Assembly (NCBI GenBank): GCA_963995505.1
Contig: OZ023180.1
Location: forward strand, 13,406,689-13,470,688
Length of the DNA stretch: 64,000 nt
Direction of reading: 5' to 3'
Origin: Hypericum androsaemum
Lineage: Eukaryota; Streptophyta; Magnoliopsida; Malpighiales; Hypericaceae
The notes below the pieces were generated by a model that was not told the DNA's origin, did not search any database, and worked only from the letters and a program-made list of their open reading frames with translations. Position numbers and translations under genes: made by a program. Shown one piece after another: positions 1 to 11,925 of this stretch (the stretch's first letter is position 1; the number at the start of each line of letters is the position of its first letter).

Positions 1-1856
1 CAAATTCTCGCTTGTCATTTAAATCTAAGATGAAAATTAGTGAAGTTACAACTCTTTTTCAGATAATTTGAAAAAAAATTAAATTTAAACAAACGGATAG
101 ACTGCAATAATAAAAATAATAATTTTCGTATTTTTTTCTCAGCAACGGAGCTAAAAATTTTAATTAGCGAGGTCAATTTAATTTAATTTGGTTATAATAT
201 TAATTATGAGTTATCTAATTTTTGGAAACAATGTTACTTTTTGAATTCATACGTATAAATAATTATCTAATTATATTTAATAAATGTATAAATTTTTGAA
301 AAATTAATTATTAAGTTGGAACAACTAAATCAAATATAATATATGTCTCCCTAGACTGTTTTAAAAACCAGCATAATTACGGAATGGAATACTCCAAGTC
401 CCCAAGTTAATTTTTTTAGTAATCTTGAAATAGTTTCAGTTGTAACTATGATGAAATTTACTATAAACCTATGTGATTAAGAAGATATGATACCTTAATG
501 AAGAGGTCTCAAATTTTATCGAAAAGGTTTCGAATTCTAGTTCTTAAGTGATAAATATTTGTTGGGAGAATTTTGTTATTATTCAATAATACAATTCAAC
601 TAAAATTTGAATCAGTCAGCTCAGTAGATGTTCGGATGCGAATAGATGTCGGTATAACCTGTTTTTATAGATTCACATGTGGTAACCTATAGGGTAATTT
701 TCTTTACGGGGAAGATTCTACTAAATGCAAAATTTGGAAATTCTTATTTTGCAAGTTTTGAAAATGTAATCACACTTAAAAAATCCGTCACATCGGGGAT
801 CAAATTCCCGGGGGCAAATAATTAATTTTGTTGACCGTTGACTTTTTGGAAGGAGAAGCTTCAGTGCAGTGTGAAGTGGCTGGATATTATGGGAAGTTGA
901 AAAGGAAACGTGGGACATGCTTAGACATGTGATTAAAATGGTTTTAAATTAACCAAGTTTTTTGTCTCCGTCCTAGGCTTTTGTATGGGTACTAGAAGGG
1001 GGAATATAATGGGGGCGGCCGGCACCCCAAATTTTCGAGTCAGAAAAAAATTGAAACGACTTGATTTTTTGGTAAAAATTAATTTTAGTACTATGTAATA
1101 TGGACAACAATACTTAATTATATTATGATTTAAAATTTATTAATTAATGAACTGATGTTTCAATTTTTGAATCAATCCCTGCCCTTTTGATGTAACACGT
1201 CATCACATATTACCATCAGAATTCGCGGTATCACATAGATGATGACATCACAGCCCCGAAAAAACAAACCATTTGATGAATTTTTTAATATAGGAACTCC
1301 TAAACAAACCATTTGATGAATCGCGGAGGCGTCGAATTTACGTAGGAACACGTTTATCCCGCCAACGGCGGTCATCCCCCACCTGATGGCGTGGAATACT
1401 GGTCGGGTCGGACCATAAGCTTAGTCGATGTAGGTCTAGGATCTTCTTCGAGCGACGGCGAGCTGCAGGTCGAGGGTCTTGGTCGAAAATTGGATGTTAT
1501 AGTCGATTAGAACTTATATTAATTATTTTAATATTCGACAAACAATTGTATATTAGATTTGAATCAAACCAAATAGCGGGTCTTAAATCAATTTTAAATT
1601 TTACTCGTTATTCTTATGTTCAAATCAAACTACAATAAAAATTACTATTAATTTTGATACGCACGACTTTTCATATTCTGATCTAATGGTGGGAGACCAA
1701 AGAAAACAGGTAAGCTTTGAATTCTAAATACAAAATTGCTATATTGAACATTTGAACCGTGTATCCAAAGAAATTTCAGTGGTCCTTAATTAAATGTCTT
1801 AGTTTAAAAGGTATCAAGCCATTGATATGTGAATTTCTTCATTGTGATGAACGATT
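1..1856. other. AT-rich intergenic DNA
   Basis: No convincing gene is visible. Short open frames here have no recognisable protein signature and no splice context. A short direct repeat (AACAAACCATTTGATGAAT) occurs near 1263 and 1303. A locally GC-richer patch lies around 1370-1490. I see nothing else that can be supported. Confidence 0.6.
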
Positions 1857-2253
1857 TGTTGGGAATGACTCGAAATTAGGTGGACCTAGTGACCGCTAGG
1901 TGGGTCAAACAGAATGTTGGGGTGCTGAAGACACAGCGGCTGCTAGAGACCTAGCGACTGCTAGGTGATGCTGACAGTCGTTTTCTATTTTGCTCGGACT
2001 CTTGTTTTGGACTCCTAGGATAACTTAGATATATTTCTTGGTGTGCAAGTGTTTGTCTCTATATAAAGACATATTATCCTAGTTTATGTCTTTATATAGA
2101 GACATAAACTAGGTATTAGGACTTTATGGCCCGAATCTCATTAATAAAAATTGTCCTTTCTCTTTGTGGACATAGGTATTAGGTTGAACCATGTAAACTC
2201 TTGCGTTCGTATTCTTGTGTGCATTGTTGTTTCCTTATGGTGATTTCCTAAAA
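1857..2253 (+). repeat. 5' LTR of the copia element
   Basis: It starts TGTTGGGAATGAC and ends TTTCCTAAAA, just before the primer binding site. It matches 3507-3893 over its length, including the paired CGACCGCTAGGT-type motifs and a CTATATAAA sequence (about 2059) that may be the LTR TATA box. Relative to the other LTR it has an extra inverted segment around 2072-2113. Confidence 0.82.
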
Positions 2254-2255
2254 AC

Positions 2256-2267
2256 TGGTATCAGAGC
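2256..2267 (+). other. tRNA-iMet primer binding site
   Basis: TGGTATCAGAGC is the standard plant copia primer binding site, complementary to the 3' end of initiator tRNA-Met. It lies two bases after the 5' LTR, which fixes the element's orientation and its LTR boundary. Confidence 0.9.
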
Positions 2268-2369
2268 TAAGGTGGAGGATCGCGGGTCACGACGTGAAGT
2301 TTGGCTTGGTGAAGTTCGATGGCTCATCAAATTTTGGGTTATGACAAAGACGTGTCAAAGACCTGCTAG

Positions 2370-2830
2370 TGCAACACGGGATGGTCAGTGCATTCTCGGG
2401 GAAGAAGTCTGAGAAGATGGAGAAGCAAGAGGGAAAAGAGTTGGAGGCCAAAGCTGTGGTGACGATTTGCTTGTGCTTGGTGGATGATGTGATGTATCAC
2501 GTCATGAATGAGGAGTCACTAGCCAAGGTTTGAAAGAAATTAGAGCAGAGGTATATGTCAAAGTCTCTATCAAACAAACTTTATATTAAGCAACGGTTGT
2601 ACGTGCTTAAGATGAAGGAGGGCTCAGATTTGAGCCAACACTTTAATAGTTTTAATCAATTGGTGAGTAATTTAATGAGTGCCGATGTGAAGTTCGAGGA
2701 TGAAGATAAGGCATTATTGCTGCTGGATTTTTTACCAGTTCCTACGATAGTTTTGTTACAACTCTAACTTGAGGCAAAGAGTCATTGGTATTGGAGGATA
2801 TCACTAGTCCTCTGTTAGGGTTAGATCGTA
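2370..2830 (+). pseudogene. copia gag relic
   Basis: The + strand translation resembles the plant copia gag (UBN2-type) domain. It includes a KSLSNKLYIKQRLYVLKMKEG segment and a FEDEDKALLLLDFLP segment, the usual 'DEDKALLLL..LP' signature. An in-frame TGA at about 2532 splits the domain, another stop follows at about 2766, and a zinc knuckle is not evident. In an intact element this protein would form the cytoplasmic virus-like particle. Here it is broken and cannot be functional. Confidence 0.8.
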
Positions 2831-3506
2831 TGAATAAGCAAGAGATTGACATAAATAGTTTAAGTGCAGCCAGGAGGGTTCTTGGATTGGGAATTCACGG
2901 AGACAAGGTTAGCAAGGCCTCGCTATAGTTGTCTAAAGGCGCGTGCAAAGTAAATGTGTTGGATAGGTTTGACATTGGGAATGCGAAGCCATTGGTTACG
3001 CAACTGACAAATCAGGTATCTCACTCAAGGGCGAGCGATGAAGTCTGCAACATGTCAAAAGTTCTACTCGGTGGAACAAAAGCCTGTCTATTGTATGCTA
3101 TGGCTTGTAGCATTAGTTTGGGATAAAAAATTCCAACGAGGAAGTAGTTCGAGGTTACGGAGCATAAAGATGACCGGGAAAATTGAGGAGCGTCTATTGG
3201 TCAAAAAGTTACTTCAGCATGTGAACTTGCATGTTGGGGTTCGATAGAGGTTGAAGAGAATATACCAAGCAAGCTCGGAAGATGCTCGAGTTTGGGGTAT
3301 GTCTCCAAGTGATTGAAAAAAAGTGGAGAGAAAGAAGAGATGGTCTTACTGATGAAGTGTATCTATGGTTCAAGGTGGAATTGGTTTGGCTTCGCAAGAT
3401 CTTATGTTTCTTCAAGGGGTAGTGTCTCATCAAGGTGGAGTTTGTTGAAGTTCGGGTGGAGCTTCATGGTTCTTCACAAGGGATGATTTCTCGCCAAGGT
3501 GAAGAG

Positions 3507-3893
3507 TATAGAAAATGGCTCGAAATCAGTTGGACCTAGCGACCGTTAGGTACATAGCGAATGCTAGGTGGTTCAAACAGAATTTTGGAATGCTGAAGAC
3601 CCATCGACCACTAGAGACCTAGCGACCGCTAGGTGGTGCTGATTGACATTTTCTGTTTTGCTCAGACTCTTGTTTTGGACTCATAGGATGGCCTAGATAT
3701 ATTTTTTGGTGTACAAGGATTTGTCTCTATATAAATCCATGTTACCCTAGTTTATGTATGACTTTGTGGCTCGAATCTTATCAATAAAAATTCTCCTTTC
3801 TCTACGTAGACGTAGATATTAGGCCGATCTACGTAAACTCTTCTATTCTTGTTCTTCTGTGCACTGTTGTTTCCTTGTGGTGATTTCCTAATA
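3507..3893 (+). repeat. 3' LTR of the copia element
   Basis: Direct repeat of 1857-2253. It keeps the CTATATAAA promoter-like sequence at about 3728 and ends TTTCCTAATA. It lacks the inverted extra segment seen in the 5' LTR. Confidence 0.82.
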
Positions 3894-4773
3894 AGATTTT
3901 CAAACAAATATTTAATGATCCAACGGTCATATAAAACCCCCAGTGCACGATTTTATTTATAATGATGTTGTGATTGTGTTAAACATTTTAAAAAAATTTC
4001 TTTGCTAAGTATAGCAAAAACTTTACACAATTATTTATAAATTTTTCTGAAAATATTATTACAGTACATAATTATAGTAAGAAAGGAAATTAAACTCCAT
4101 GTAAGTCAACGAACAGTTAAAAACAATTGACATGAGTTATTTCGTGAGAGATATTCATTCGCTGAAATATGTTTAGATGCTTTTTTAAAGCATTGGGACT
4201 GGGAGTTTGGACTAACCAATTTTTGCACTTTGGGTAGAACTGATCATTTCTTTTTGGTGAAAATAATTTGTCAAATATTTATTAGATTAATTGACATATG
4301 AACTAATCTAAATTTGAGCATGAAACACCTTTTATATAGTGACAAAGCTATTTCTGCCAAATCTTAACAATAGTACATTTTATTAATTCGTGAATTTTGA
4401 TTAAAGTTATCGGTGGCAGAATTAATTTTTCCTTTGATAAGTAGAATTAATTATTTCTTAAGATTACATTAGCACGGAAACAACTGAAGTAATAGGATCA
4501 GTAATAGGGTTCATCTAAATTTCCATAGCTGCAACTATAATTATTGGTCTTCGATTAGTTCTACCTCTAGCTTGTCACTTCTCTTTTGGGGGGCTAGGTC
4601 GAGCTTGCCACTAATAGCTGATGTTTTCGGGTTACATTATTTTGTCGAAGTTACGCTACAGATTCAAATTAGATTGGGACGAAATAGATGCATATAGGTT
4701 TATAATGTAGTGAAAAAAAATTCTGCCAATTCACACGATCAAATTTATTGAAAATCGCTTTGGCTCTCTTCAG
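3894..4773. other. AT-rich intergenic DNA
   Basis: No open frame with recognisable coding character and no clear repeat structure was seen between the copia element and the next LINE fragment. Confidence 0.5.
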
Positions 4774-4787
4774 TTGCAGAGTTGAAA

Positions 4788-5450
4788 TGCAGCTATTTTC
4801 GAAGGAACACACTCAGATCTAGTCATGACGGTTCATTTTGCTGTTAAATACTGGTGTGAATGGAGTACTAGTCAACTGCTGCATATTGATTCATCTGATG
4901 ATGTAAATACGAGTTCAATTGCGTGCCAAAGATGGCAGCTATCTCAGTCGCAAGAGGTGATAGTTAAATGCGATGAGGTGTGGCTCAAACATGACATGGG
5001 TGTGGACTGAGCTGCAGTTGCTAGAGATCACTTAGTCTATATCATTGATGGTTAGGAAGCTTGTACACAAGCTGATTCTGCGATCGATTTAGAAATGAAA
5101 GCAATTGCAATGACCATTAGCTTGGTGGAGCTTAGTTTCTCAAATATTGAAGTTATGATTCTCTCAAATTGCTCATCTGCAGTCTTCTGATGAACCAACT
5201 CGAATGAATGGGAAGTAAAAAATCAGGCCGTGTTGGCAAAGCTTGCGTTGGATAATCTTAGTCATTGTAAACTAGATTATACTTCACAGAAAGCGAATGA
5301 GGTTGTCAATTGGGTCGTCACCAAGAGTAGATGTGGACTTTTTGAGCCCAACTGGATACAACATCATCCTTTAAAGTTGCAGACTCATCTTTGTAATGAC
5401 TTTCCTACATGAGTTATATATGCAGCAGTATGGTTATTCTTAAAAAAAAA
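4788..5450 (+). mobile_element. 5'-truncated LINE, RNase H end, with TSD
   Basis: Flanked by a perfect 14-bp direct repeat, TTGCAGAGTTGAAA, at 4774-4787 and 5451-5464, and ending in an A9 tract at 5442-5450. These are hallmarks of LINE target-primed insertion. The translation contains a QEVIVKCDEVWL segment close to the QEVIVNCDAAWL of the LINE at 19.5-20.0 kb, the start of the plant LINE RNase H-like (RVT_3) domain. Several stops interrupt it. Only the last part of ORF2 is present, so it is dead on arrival. Confidence 0.88.
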
Positions 5451-5464
5451 TTGCAGAGTTGAAA

Positions 5465-6530
5465 CTACGAGCCTGAAGGTGCCACTGTGAAAAGTCGCAA
5501 ACTTTTAAAATACTAAACAGAAAAGTAATACTAAGCTTTTGAAGTACCTGAAGAATCTAAAGAACTTTTAATAAAATCCCAAATAGACTCAGAAAATATT
5601 CTAACTAAAGAGTTTCAGACAAAAACTTATAATGACCCCTAACACAAACTTTAAAAAACCCAAAATAATGAGCATTAAACACAAAAAAATCGAAGCACCT
5701 CCTGTGTCTCAACTTATAAACAAAAAATTCGATGTGTAAAAAATGCATCCGAAAACGGAAAAAAAAACCGAACCGAAATTATACCAGCAAAATTGTGCTA
5801 AATGAGCCATAAATTGTAGCCTGTCGAAAGCTCAGAGGCGAGCAGGCGCCAATTTTTCCCACGCTTCCAATTCGTTCATTTTCTAATTTTTTGGCAGAGG
5901 ACGTACCTCATAATGATAATTGAACCAGAGAACACAGTCCAGTTAGTTGAAGCACACACATTCGCTGTGTGACCACAAAATCTATTAATGGCAGTCACAT
6001 AAAATCCTGGGTATCTAATTTATTGCACCCAGATACGCTATACATCCGTCTTCAACCCCTTTCAATTCAGCTGAAATTTTGAAAATCCCTCCCATGCATT
6101 TATTCTTAACACATGCATTGATTCCAAGTCAGAGTTTACGTCAATCAAACAATACTTGCAACAACTGAAAAGAAAAAAATTTCCTTTTTTATCTTAACCG
6201 ATAGGTTGAGTTCGAGCCATTGATAATATAGCACTGTTAGATATTGTTTGGAGAGTTTTGATACCATTGACTACACGGTTTGAATCTAGATGAGTCGGCT
6301 CAATAGTTTCAGATACCGCAAAATAAAGGAAGCCCTTGAATTCATAGGAACCTTATTCCCATCTATATGTCGTCTGTTTTTTCCACAACAAGGGTTTATT
6401 CCTGTGACTAGTGTAATCAATCACCCTCTTTCATGTGACCTCCGGTGATCCTAATTGACACCACCTACATCAGACACCCACAACTCTCTGTGATTTGCTT
6501 CAATATACTTTGTCTCCTTCTCCTACCTCT
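5465..6530. other. Intergenic region upstream of the EPF1-like gene
   Basis: AT-rich DNA with no supported gene. It probably contains the distal promoter of the peptide gene at 6662. I see no transposon ends here. Confidence 0.5.
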
Positions 6531-6536
6531 TCACTC

Positions 6537-6547
6537 TTTATATATCT
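6537..6547 (+). promoter_or_regulatory. TATA box of the EPF1-like gene
   Basis: TTTATATATCT lies about 120 bp before the start codon at 6662 and is followed by CT-rich DNA (CTCTCTCCCC). This is a typical plant TATA plus pyrimidine-rich leader. The position is plausible, but the transcription start is not directly shown. Confidence 0.5.
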
Positions 6548-6661
6548 CTCTCCCCTCTCAATTTTCCATATCTATCTCATTTCTTTCTTAAATCTTCCTC
6601 TCGAACCTTGCATATTTTCTTACCTTATTTAGCAAGAACATTGGAAATAAACATTAAATCT

Positions 6662-7157
6662 ATGGGGAAGTTGTCTCTCTTGGCTTTGGTACTGGTTGTT
6701 ATTACTCTCCTTATCATCCCCGCTATGGTATCTTCAAGGCGTATAGGCAAATCTAGAATCCGTAAGTAAATTTTTTCATTAATGTTACACCTAAATTAAA
6801 CCATTTTCTGAAACGCTTCTTGTGTCATTCGGACAAGTGTTCTTTGGCTCTAAATATTGTGACACATATCAATATCTAATAATATCTGATCTTGTGGATG
6901 TAGGTCATGGACAGCTCCAACCACGAGTCCAGCCTAGTACGAGAGGCATTGACACGGCCGCGAAGCCGCGGAGGAAGGGGGCGGACACGGTGGAAGTAGC
7001 GGGGTCAAGCTTGCCGGATTGCTCCCATGCTTGTGGGTCATGTTCACCATGTAGACTAGTGATGGTTAGCTTCGTCTGTTCATCGCTGGAGGAAGCTGAG
7101 ACTTGTCCTATTGCTTACAAGTGCATGTGTAATAACAAGTCATATCCTGTACCTTAA
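6662..7157 (+). CDS. EPF1: EPF1-like stomatal patterning peptide precursor
   Basis: Secreted cysteine-rich signalling peptide of the EPIDERMAL PATTERNING FACTOR family. In Arabidopsis EPF1 is made by stomatal-lineage cells and acts through ERECTA-family receptors and TMM to limit stomatal formation. Two exons are inferred, 6662-6761 and 6904-7157, with GT-AG ends and phase 1, giving 117 aa. Residues 1-25 are a hydrophobic signal peptide (MGKLSLLALVLVVITLLI, then PAMVSS). A basic propeptide follows (KPRRKGADTVEVAG), and the mature domain begins about SSLPDCSHACGSCSPC. It holds eight cysteines and the EPF1-specific ending CMCNNKSYPVP. The C-terminal half is almost the same as Arabidopsis EPF1 as I know it, so EPF1 rather than EPF2 is favoured. 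The signal-peptide exon is less conserved, as usual for the family. The gene is intact and not near a transposon. Confidence 0.93.
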
Positions 7158-7680
7158 TTTGAACAATGATTTCTTGTGGAAACGACGCTTTCTTGTTTGT
7201 TGGTTTTGATTATGTTCCACCTCCTGTGTTCCAATATATATATCCTATAAAGGAAAGTTGGAAAAGTCAAGTCTAACGTAGTCAAACTGTCCAAAATTGT
7301 GGGAAGGAAGACAAAACAAGAGGTGGCGGTAATTAACAAATCCGAATAAAAGATTTGTTCTAATTTAATAAAAAAATTTGAATTCGAGATTTTGAGAATG
7401 TAGCAATATTAAATATTAAAAATTTTTCATCTTTCAACAGACTTCAATTAGTCAGCTGAGTCGCTATGCAAAGGTTAAAAGATGGTAAGTACTAATGCAA
7501 AGCACGACATTTTTTCCGGAACACCCAGATTAGCTGACTTGATATGATGACTTGATAGAGATCCAGAATTTATATAAAGTGTATGATGACTTAATAGAGA
7601 TCCAAAGTTTAAATCCTGGAAGGTGTAATATGGAAGTAAAAATTTATGTTAAAAAAAACCGAGGATTGATTTGAGAGTTA
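7158..7680. other. Intergenic region after the EPF1-like gene
   Basis: Contains the EPF1-like 3' end and AT-rich DNA. No gene is supported. A near-repeat of 'ATGATGACTTGATAGAGATCCA' type occurs at about 7544 and 7582. Confidence 0.45.
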
Positions 7681-7689
7681 TTAATCCGC

Positions 7690-7775
7690 CATATTGGGCC
7701 CATTTGGTCCTTGTAAATATATTGGGCCTATATGAGCCTAGAAAGCCCAAAAACCCGGGCCATTGAATGGACCCT
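7690..7775 (+). promoter_or_regulatory. Site II-like (TGGGCC/T) promoter cluster upstream of ELMO gene
   Basis: Several TGGGCC/TGGGCT-type motifs and their complements fall within about 80 bp (ATTGGGCCCATT, ATTGGGCCTATA, AAAGCCCAAAAACCCGGGCC). Such site II elements are common in promoters of broadly expressed plant genes and bind TCP factors. They lie about 2.1 kb before the ELMO start codon, which implies a long intron-containing 5' leader if they serve that gene. Confidence 0.45.
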
Positions 7776-7799
7776 GAAACCGCGGGAGTTTCCAAAATT

Positions 7800-9903
7800 T
7801 TAGGAAGTCTCGTTGGGGATGAAGGGCGGAGAAGATACAGAGCCAGGAAGGTGCAAAAATGGAGATTTTATTAGATTAGACAATAATAGGCTTTATTCCC
7901 TTTACCATCATTAGTCATTACAATCCTAAGAATCCCCTTAACCATCTGTCCTAAACCAAACAAAAATGCCTTTCTTCTCTTCCTCTTCCTTTTGTCCCCT
8001 CCTCCTCTTCGTTGTTGAAACCCATTTCAGGCCATTGATCCTGTACCTTCCTCTCCACCCCATTGCCTCCATTCTCATGAAAGGTGCAATCTTTTCTTCC
8101 ATTTTCAATCCTCGCTTGTAAAGTCTATTGCTTTAATGTGCTTTGTCTATGTTCTGTTGCTCCTTTTGTGTTGTTGGGTTGTTGCCATCTTATCTTGTGT
8201 TTCTGTTTAGTGTTGCACCTTTTTTTTTTCACTCTAGAAAGTTGATGATTAAAGGGTTGATTCCTTTAATGACGGTGGATGTACATAGGATGCAATTATA
8301 AGAGGTTTTTTGTTGGGTTAGGATCCCTCTTATTTGGACACCACTGCGCCGACTAATCCAGTTTCGGCTTTTCAACTCCCGTATTTAACATTGTGCAATT
8401 ATGTGCAATTATGAGAGGTTGAATAATTGGGAGACATCGGTTGGATGTAATTATGCATCACCCTACTTTTTAACACCCCTTTTTGTCCCTTTTGACTTTT
8501 GAATTGGGTTAAAAGAGAGGGTTAAAACGAGCAAAGTTTGAGTCTTTCATTTGTGTTTTAATCCATGAGGCTAAGGAAGAGTAGACAGTGCTTCCCCTCT
8601 TGCTCTTCTCTCCACAGGGTAGGCATTGCATTGCATCGAGTTTTCAGAGTTTGTTTCTTAGTAGATAGAGTAGCATCTGATGGCCAAGTGGCGAAAGTTG
8701 TCTTCTTTGCTTTGGCGAGTATATGATCGTGTTATGAACAACAGAACCAATGGATGCTTCATAACACGATAGTCTAGTTTGTAAATGATTGTACATGTGC
8801 TTCTCTGGAATCTAGATCGACGTTTTTGAAGGATCGTTTGGATTGATTGTTGAAAGCTAAGGTTATGCACCTGAAATTCTTTGAAAATGGATTAGGCAAG
8901 CGGGTTTATCTTGCAGAGTTTGTAATCTGCCTCCGAAAAATCAGTTTTTATGTAAGCAGGGAAAGTTGAAACCACTGCCTGGTTGAGATTTGTTAGCTTT
9001 TGGACCTAATGAGCTCCTTTAAGCGGGATCAAAGTTGTGTTGAATTATTATTAGTTGTTCTTGATGAAATATCTCAATGTGATGAACTTCTCACTTAGAG
9101 GATTCGGAAGCAGCAGAAAGATGATAACTTGACAACTGTTAATTTTGTCCTTCCCTCGAGGTTCTTGGTTTAGCTGAAACCAAGCTTCCGTCAGTTGCTG
9201 ATAATGTCTGCTCATATCTGCGTGATCCCAATCCAGTTCTGCTCTATGTTAAAAAGCTGCACCTTTTGAACTCATGCAGGTTGACGAGGATGAATTTTAC
9301 TCGACTCCAAATCATACTGATGAAGAGTTGGATTGGCCTCGGAGTTCAACTCATGTAATTTCGCAGCTGACTCGATGTTTTAGTGAGTAAAGTTTAGCTA
9401 AATCTTTGGAGCGACTTGCTTTTTACGTATCTTACATGATATGTGTTTGCTAGTCATTTTGTTTCATCCTAGAAAGCTGCTATAGTTTCTATCAGCAGTG
9501 AATGTTTACTTGTCAATTGTCACAATGATGACCAATTCCTTATCTGTAATGCTTCATGTGGTGGAAAGAAAATATGTAGCTCTTCCTTCACCATTGAAGA
9601 GTCGATCTTTTGACGTTGAATAAATTGCCTCGAACTTTCATAAAAGTTGCACCATTCTTGGACGATTAAGGATCATGTCATTGGCAACCTAGAGCAGTTG
9701 AAACCTTTAAGAATTCAGTAACAGGAAAACAAACAGTAGGGATCTGATATGGTCATCTCAAATCTGGGCACTGATCTGCAAATTGTGTTTTCTTTAGCTA
9801 GTATAACATCATTTAAAATAATGCTCATTCAGTCCAAATTATTCATCTCAATAAGCATTCTCTCATTTCAGCTATTCATGTCCATTGAATTGTAGCTAAT
9901 GCT
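7800..9903 (+). other. Probable 5' leader and intron(s) of the ELMO gene, with an unassigned exon-like segment
   Basis: Pyrimidine-rich DNA at 7975-8080 ending CATGAAAG|GTGCAATC looks like a non-coding first exon and donor. A 75-bp segment, 9280-9354, is bounded by CATGCAG and GTAATTT and reads without stops in one frame (starts VDEDEFYSTPNHTDEEL). It could be an upstream coding or alternative exon, or a relic of another gene. I could not join it in frame to the ELMO exon at 9904 with certainty. Full-length cDNA would settle it. Confidence 0.4.
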
Positions 9904-11925
9904 ATGGTTGGACCACGATCATGGCTAGGAGGGCTATTTAATCGATCAGCAAATAAACGTAGTGGCAAGGGTCTCGACAGACCTTTGACTCCTGAGCAGG
10001 TAATTGAAGGAGAAATCCAACTGGTTTTTTTTCATTAGTATCCCATTACTTATCTGGTGAATTATTTTTAACTCTCCATCTTTTAAACCAAACGCTTTGC
10101 TCTTGTTTGACCCAGAAAATAAATTTTTATGTCTGTTGCGGATGTGAAACATAATATCTAGATGATTTGTTGCTTTGTCAGTTTGTCGTAGATTAGCTGA
10201 TGTACCATGCACTCCCCATCCCCCCTTTTATACCTTGCTGCTAGTATTGTTAAGCAGTAACCTGCCAAACAAAGATTAATCTACGAATTTTTGCCGACCA
10301 ATTTATCTCAATCTGAGCTCTCATTTAACTTCTTACTAGGAAATACGACTTAGAAAACTTCAAGAAAGGATGCATACGCCATTTGATGAAAATCGTCCGG
10401 ATCACCAGGTATCTTCATCCTATTCATGCCATTTTCTTGGTTTCACTTTCACATTGTAAGAATGGGCTGTGCTGGATTCTCTATACCATCTCGAGAAGAA
10501 AGTTAACATCTTGCTGTTTAACTATGTATAAAAATTGATTGATTGCTTCATTGGATGTCTTAACTTTCTACTCTTTAACGGTATGCAGGAAGCTCTTGTA
10601 TCGTTGTGGAAATTAGCATTTCCAGATGATCCTTTAAAAGGCCTAATTTCTGAGCAGTGGAAAGATATGGGGTGGCAAGGTCCTAATCCTTCAACTGACT
10701 TTAGGTGGGTTTCGACTCGGATATCCAAAATTTTCAAGTGGATGACTTAAAAGTTTGTGATTATAGATTTTGTTGGTTATCTTAACTTCACAAGGGACAA
10801 CAGAGGTGGAAGAAGTCTAAAGTAACAGTTTCATACCAAAACAGCTGCAATTTCAAAAAAAGAAGTGTTCTTTTGTGGTTTCAGGGGTTGTGGCTTTATT
10901 TCTCTAGAGAACCTGTTATTTTTTGCCAGGACTTATCCGGTATGCTTCTCTATCTTTTACAATTTACCAATGCAGTTGGTCAGCTCTAGTCTGTTTGAAA
11001 AAGTCTGCATTTTGTTATTCCTAGCTCCCTAGTATCTGAAGTTGCAGAGATAATTATGATGATTATTACTGATTCTATGAAAATACGAAATGAAGGCATC
11101 TTTTCGTAGGTTATTATTCAAGCAGGGTGGTAAACGAGCGGCTTGGGAATACCCGTTTGCTGTTGCCGGCATTAACATTTCCTACATGCTGACACAAATG
11201 TTGGATCTACATTCAGGTTTGTGGACTTTTTCCAACAAGATTCCAGATGAAAAGTCATGTGTGCTGTAGGCATACCCTTCCCTTGGCCAGTTTAAACGTC
11301 CGATAATCAGCTTATGAACGAGTTCTTGAATTAATCAGTTAGTAGTAAACTGCAACTAATAATCTTTGCGCCTCTACCAAGCTTTGGTCTCGTAGTCATT
11401 GGTCTACCCTGCAAATACGCTTTCTGTTTCTCAAACAATCCTTCTGGTGAACTGCAGACAAACCAAAATGCGTTCCAGGAATGAATTTTGTCAAGTTACT
11501 TGCAGGTAATTGCGATCACTTGAACGGGGACGAAGGCGTAATGCCCTCCAGTTGTCTATGTGCTTCATTAATGTGAGATTTGCATTGTAGATTTATCAAC
11601 TTCTGTTTCCATCTCGCAGAAAACGAAGCTGCCTTCGACGTGTTATACTGCACCGCCTTCGAAATGATGGACGCTCAATGGCTAGCGATGCAAGCCTCAT
11701 ATATGGAGTTCAACGTACGTAATCTAAGCTCTCTGTCGCTCTCTCTTTCTCCCTGACATTGGAAGTTTGAGAGATTTCGATCCGCCTGTAGTTTCGGGTT
11801 TCATGGTTGCGAAATGTATGCAGGAAGTTCTACAAGTAACGAGGACGCAGCTGGAGAGAGAGCTGTGTTTGGAAGACCTGCACCAGATTAAAGATTTACC
11901 TGCATACAACTTGCTGTATCAATGA
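9904..11925 (+). CDS. ELMO/CED-12 domain-containing protein
   Basis: Plant ELMO-domain protein. In animals ELMO proteins help activate Rac-type GTPases; plant roles are little known. Eight exons with GT-AG ends and consistent phase are inferred: 9904-9999, 10340-10408, 10589-10704, 10885-10939, 11096-11216, 11458-11505, 11620-11714 and 11824-11925, giving 233 aa. Family signatures include a HQEALVSLWKLAFP segment, GLISEQWKDMGWQGPNPSTDFRG, GFISLENLLFFARTYP, WEYPFAVAGINISYMLTQML, and LYCTAFEMMDAQWLAMQASY near the C-terminus. The start at 9904 (MVGPRSWLGGLFNRS) is the first in-frame ATG of that exon. The protein is slightly shorter than many plant homologues (about 260-280 aa), so an upstream coding exon remains possible. 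The acceptor of exon 5 (AATGAAG|GCATCT) was chosen because it restores the reading frame and the expected spacing. A piece of this gene is duplicated at 16321-16512. Confidence 0.9.

Larger units (their letters stand above)
1857..3893 (+). mobile_element. Decayed Ty1/copia LTR retrotransposon with two LTRs
   Basis: Two related copies of about 390 bp, at 1857-2253 and 3507-3893, lie in the same orientation and flank a 1.25-kb interior. The first ends directly before a tRNA-Met-type primer binding site. The interior holds a gag relic but no protease, integrase or reverse transcriptase, so the element is internally deleted and non-autonomous. The outer flanks are CGATT (1852-1856) and AGATT (3894-3898), which fit a 5-bp target duplication with one change. 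The LTRs have diverged by many substitutions and one insertion, so the insertion is old. Confidence 0.85.
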
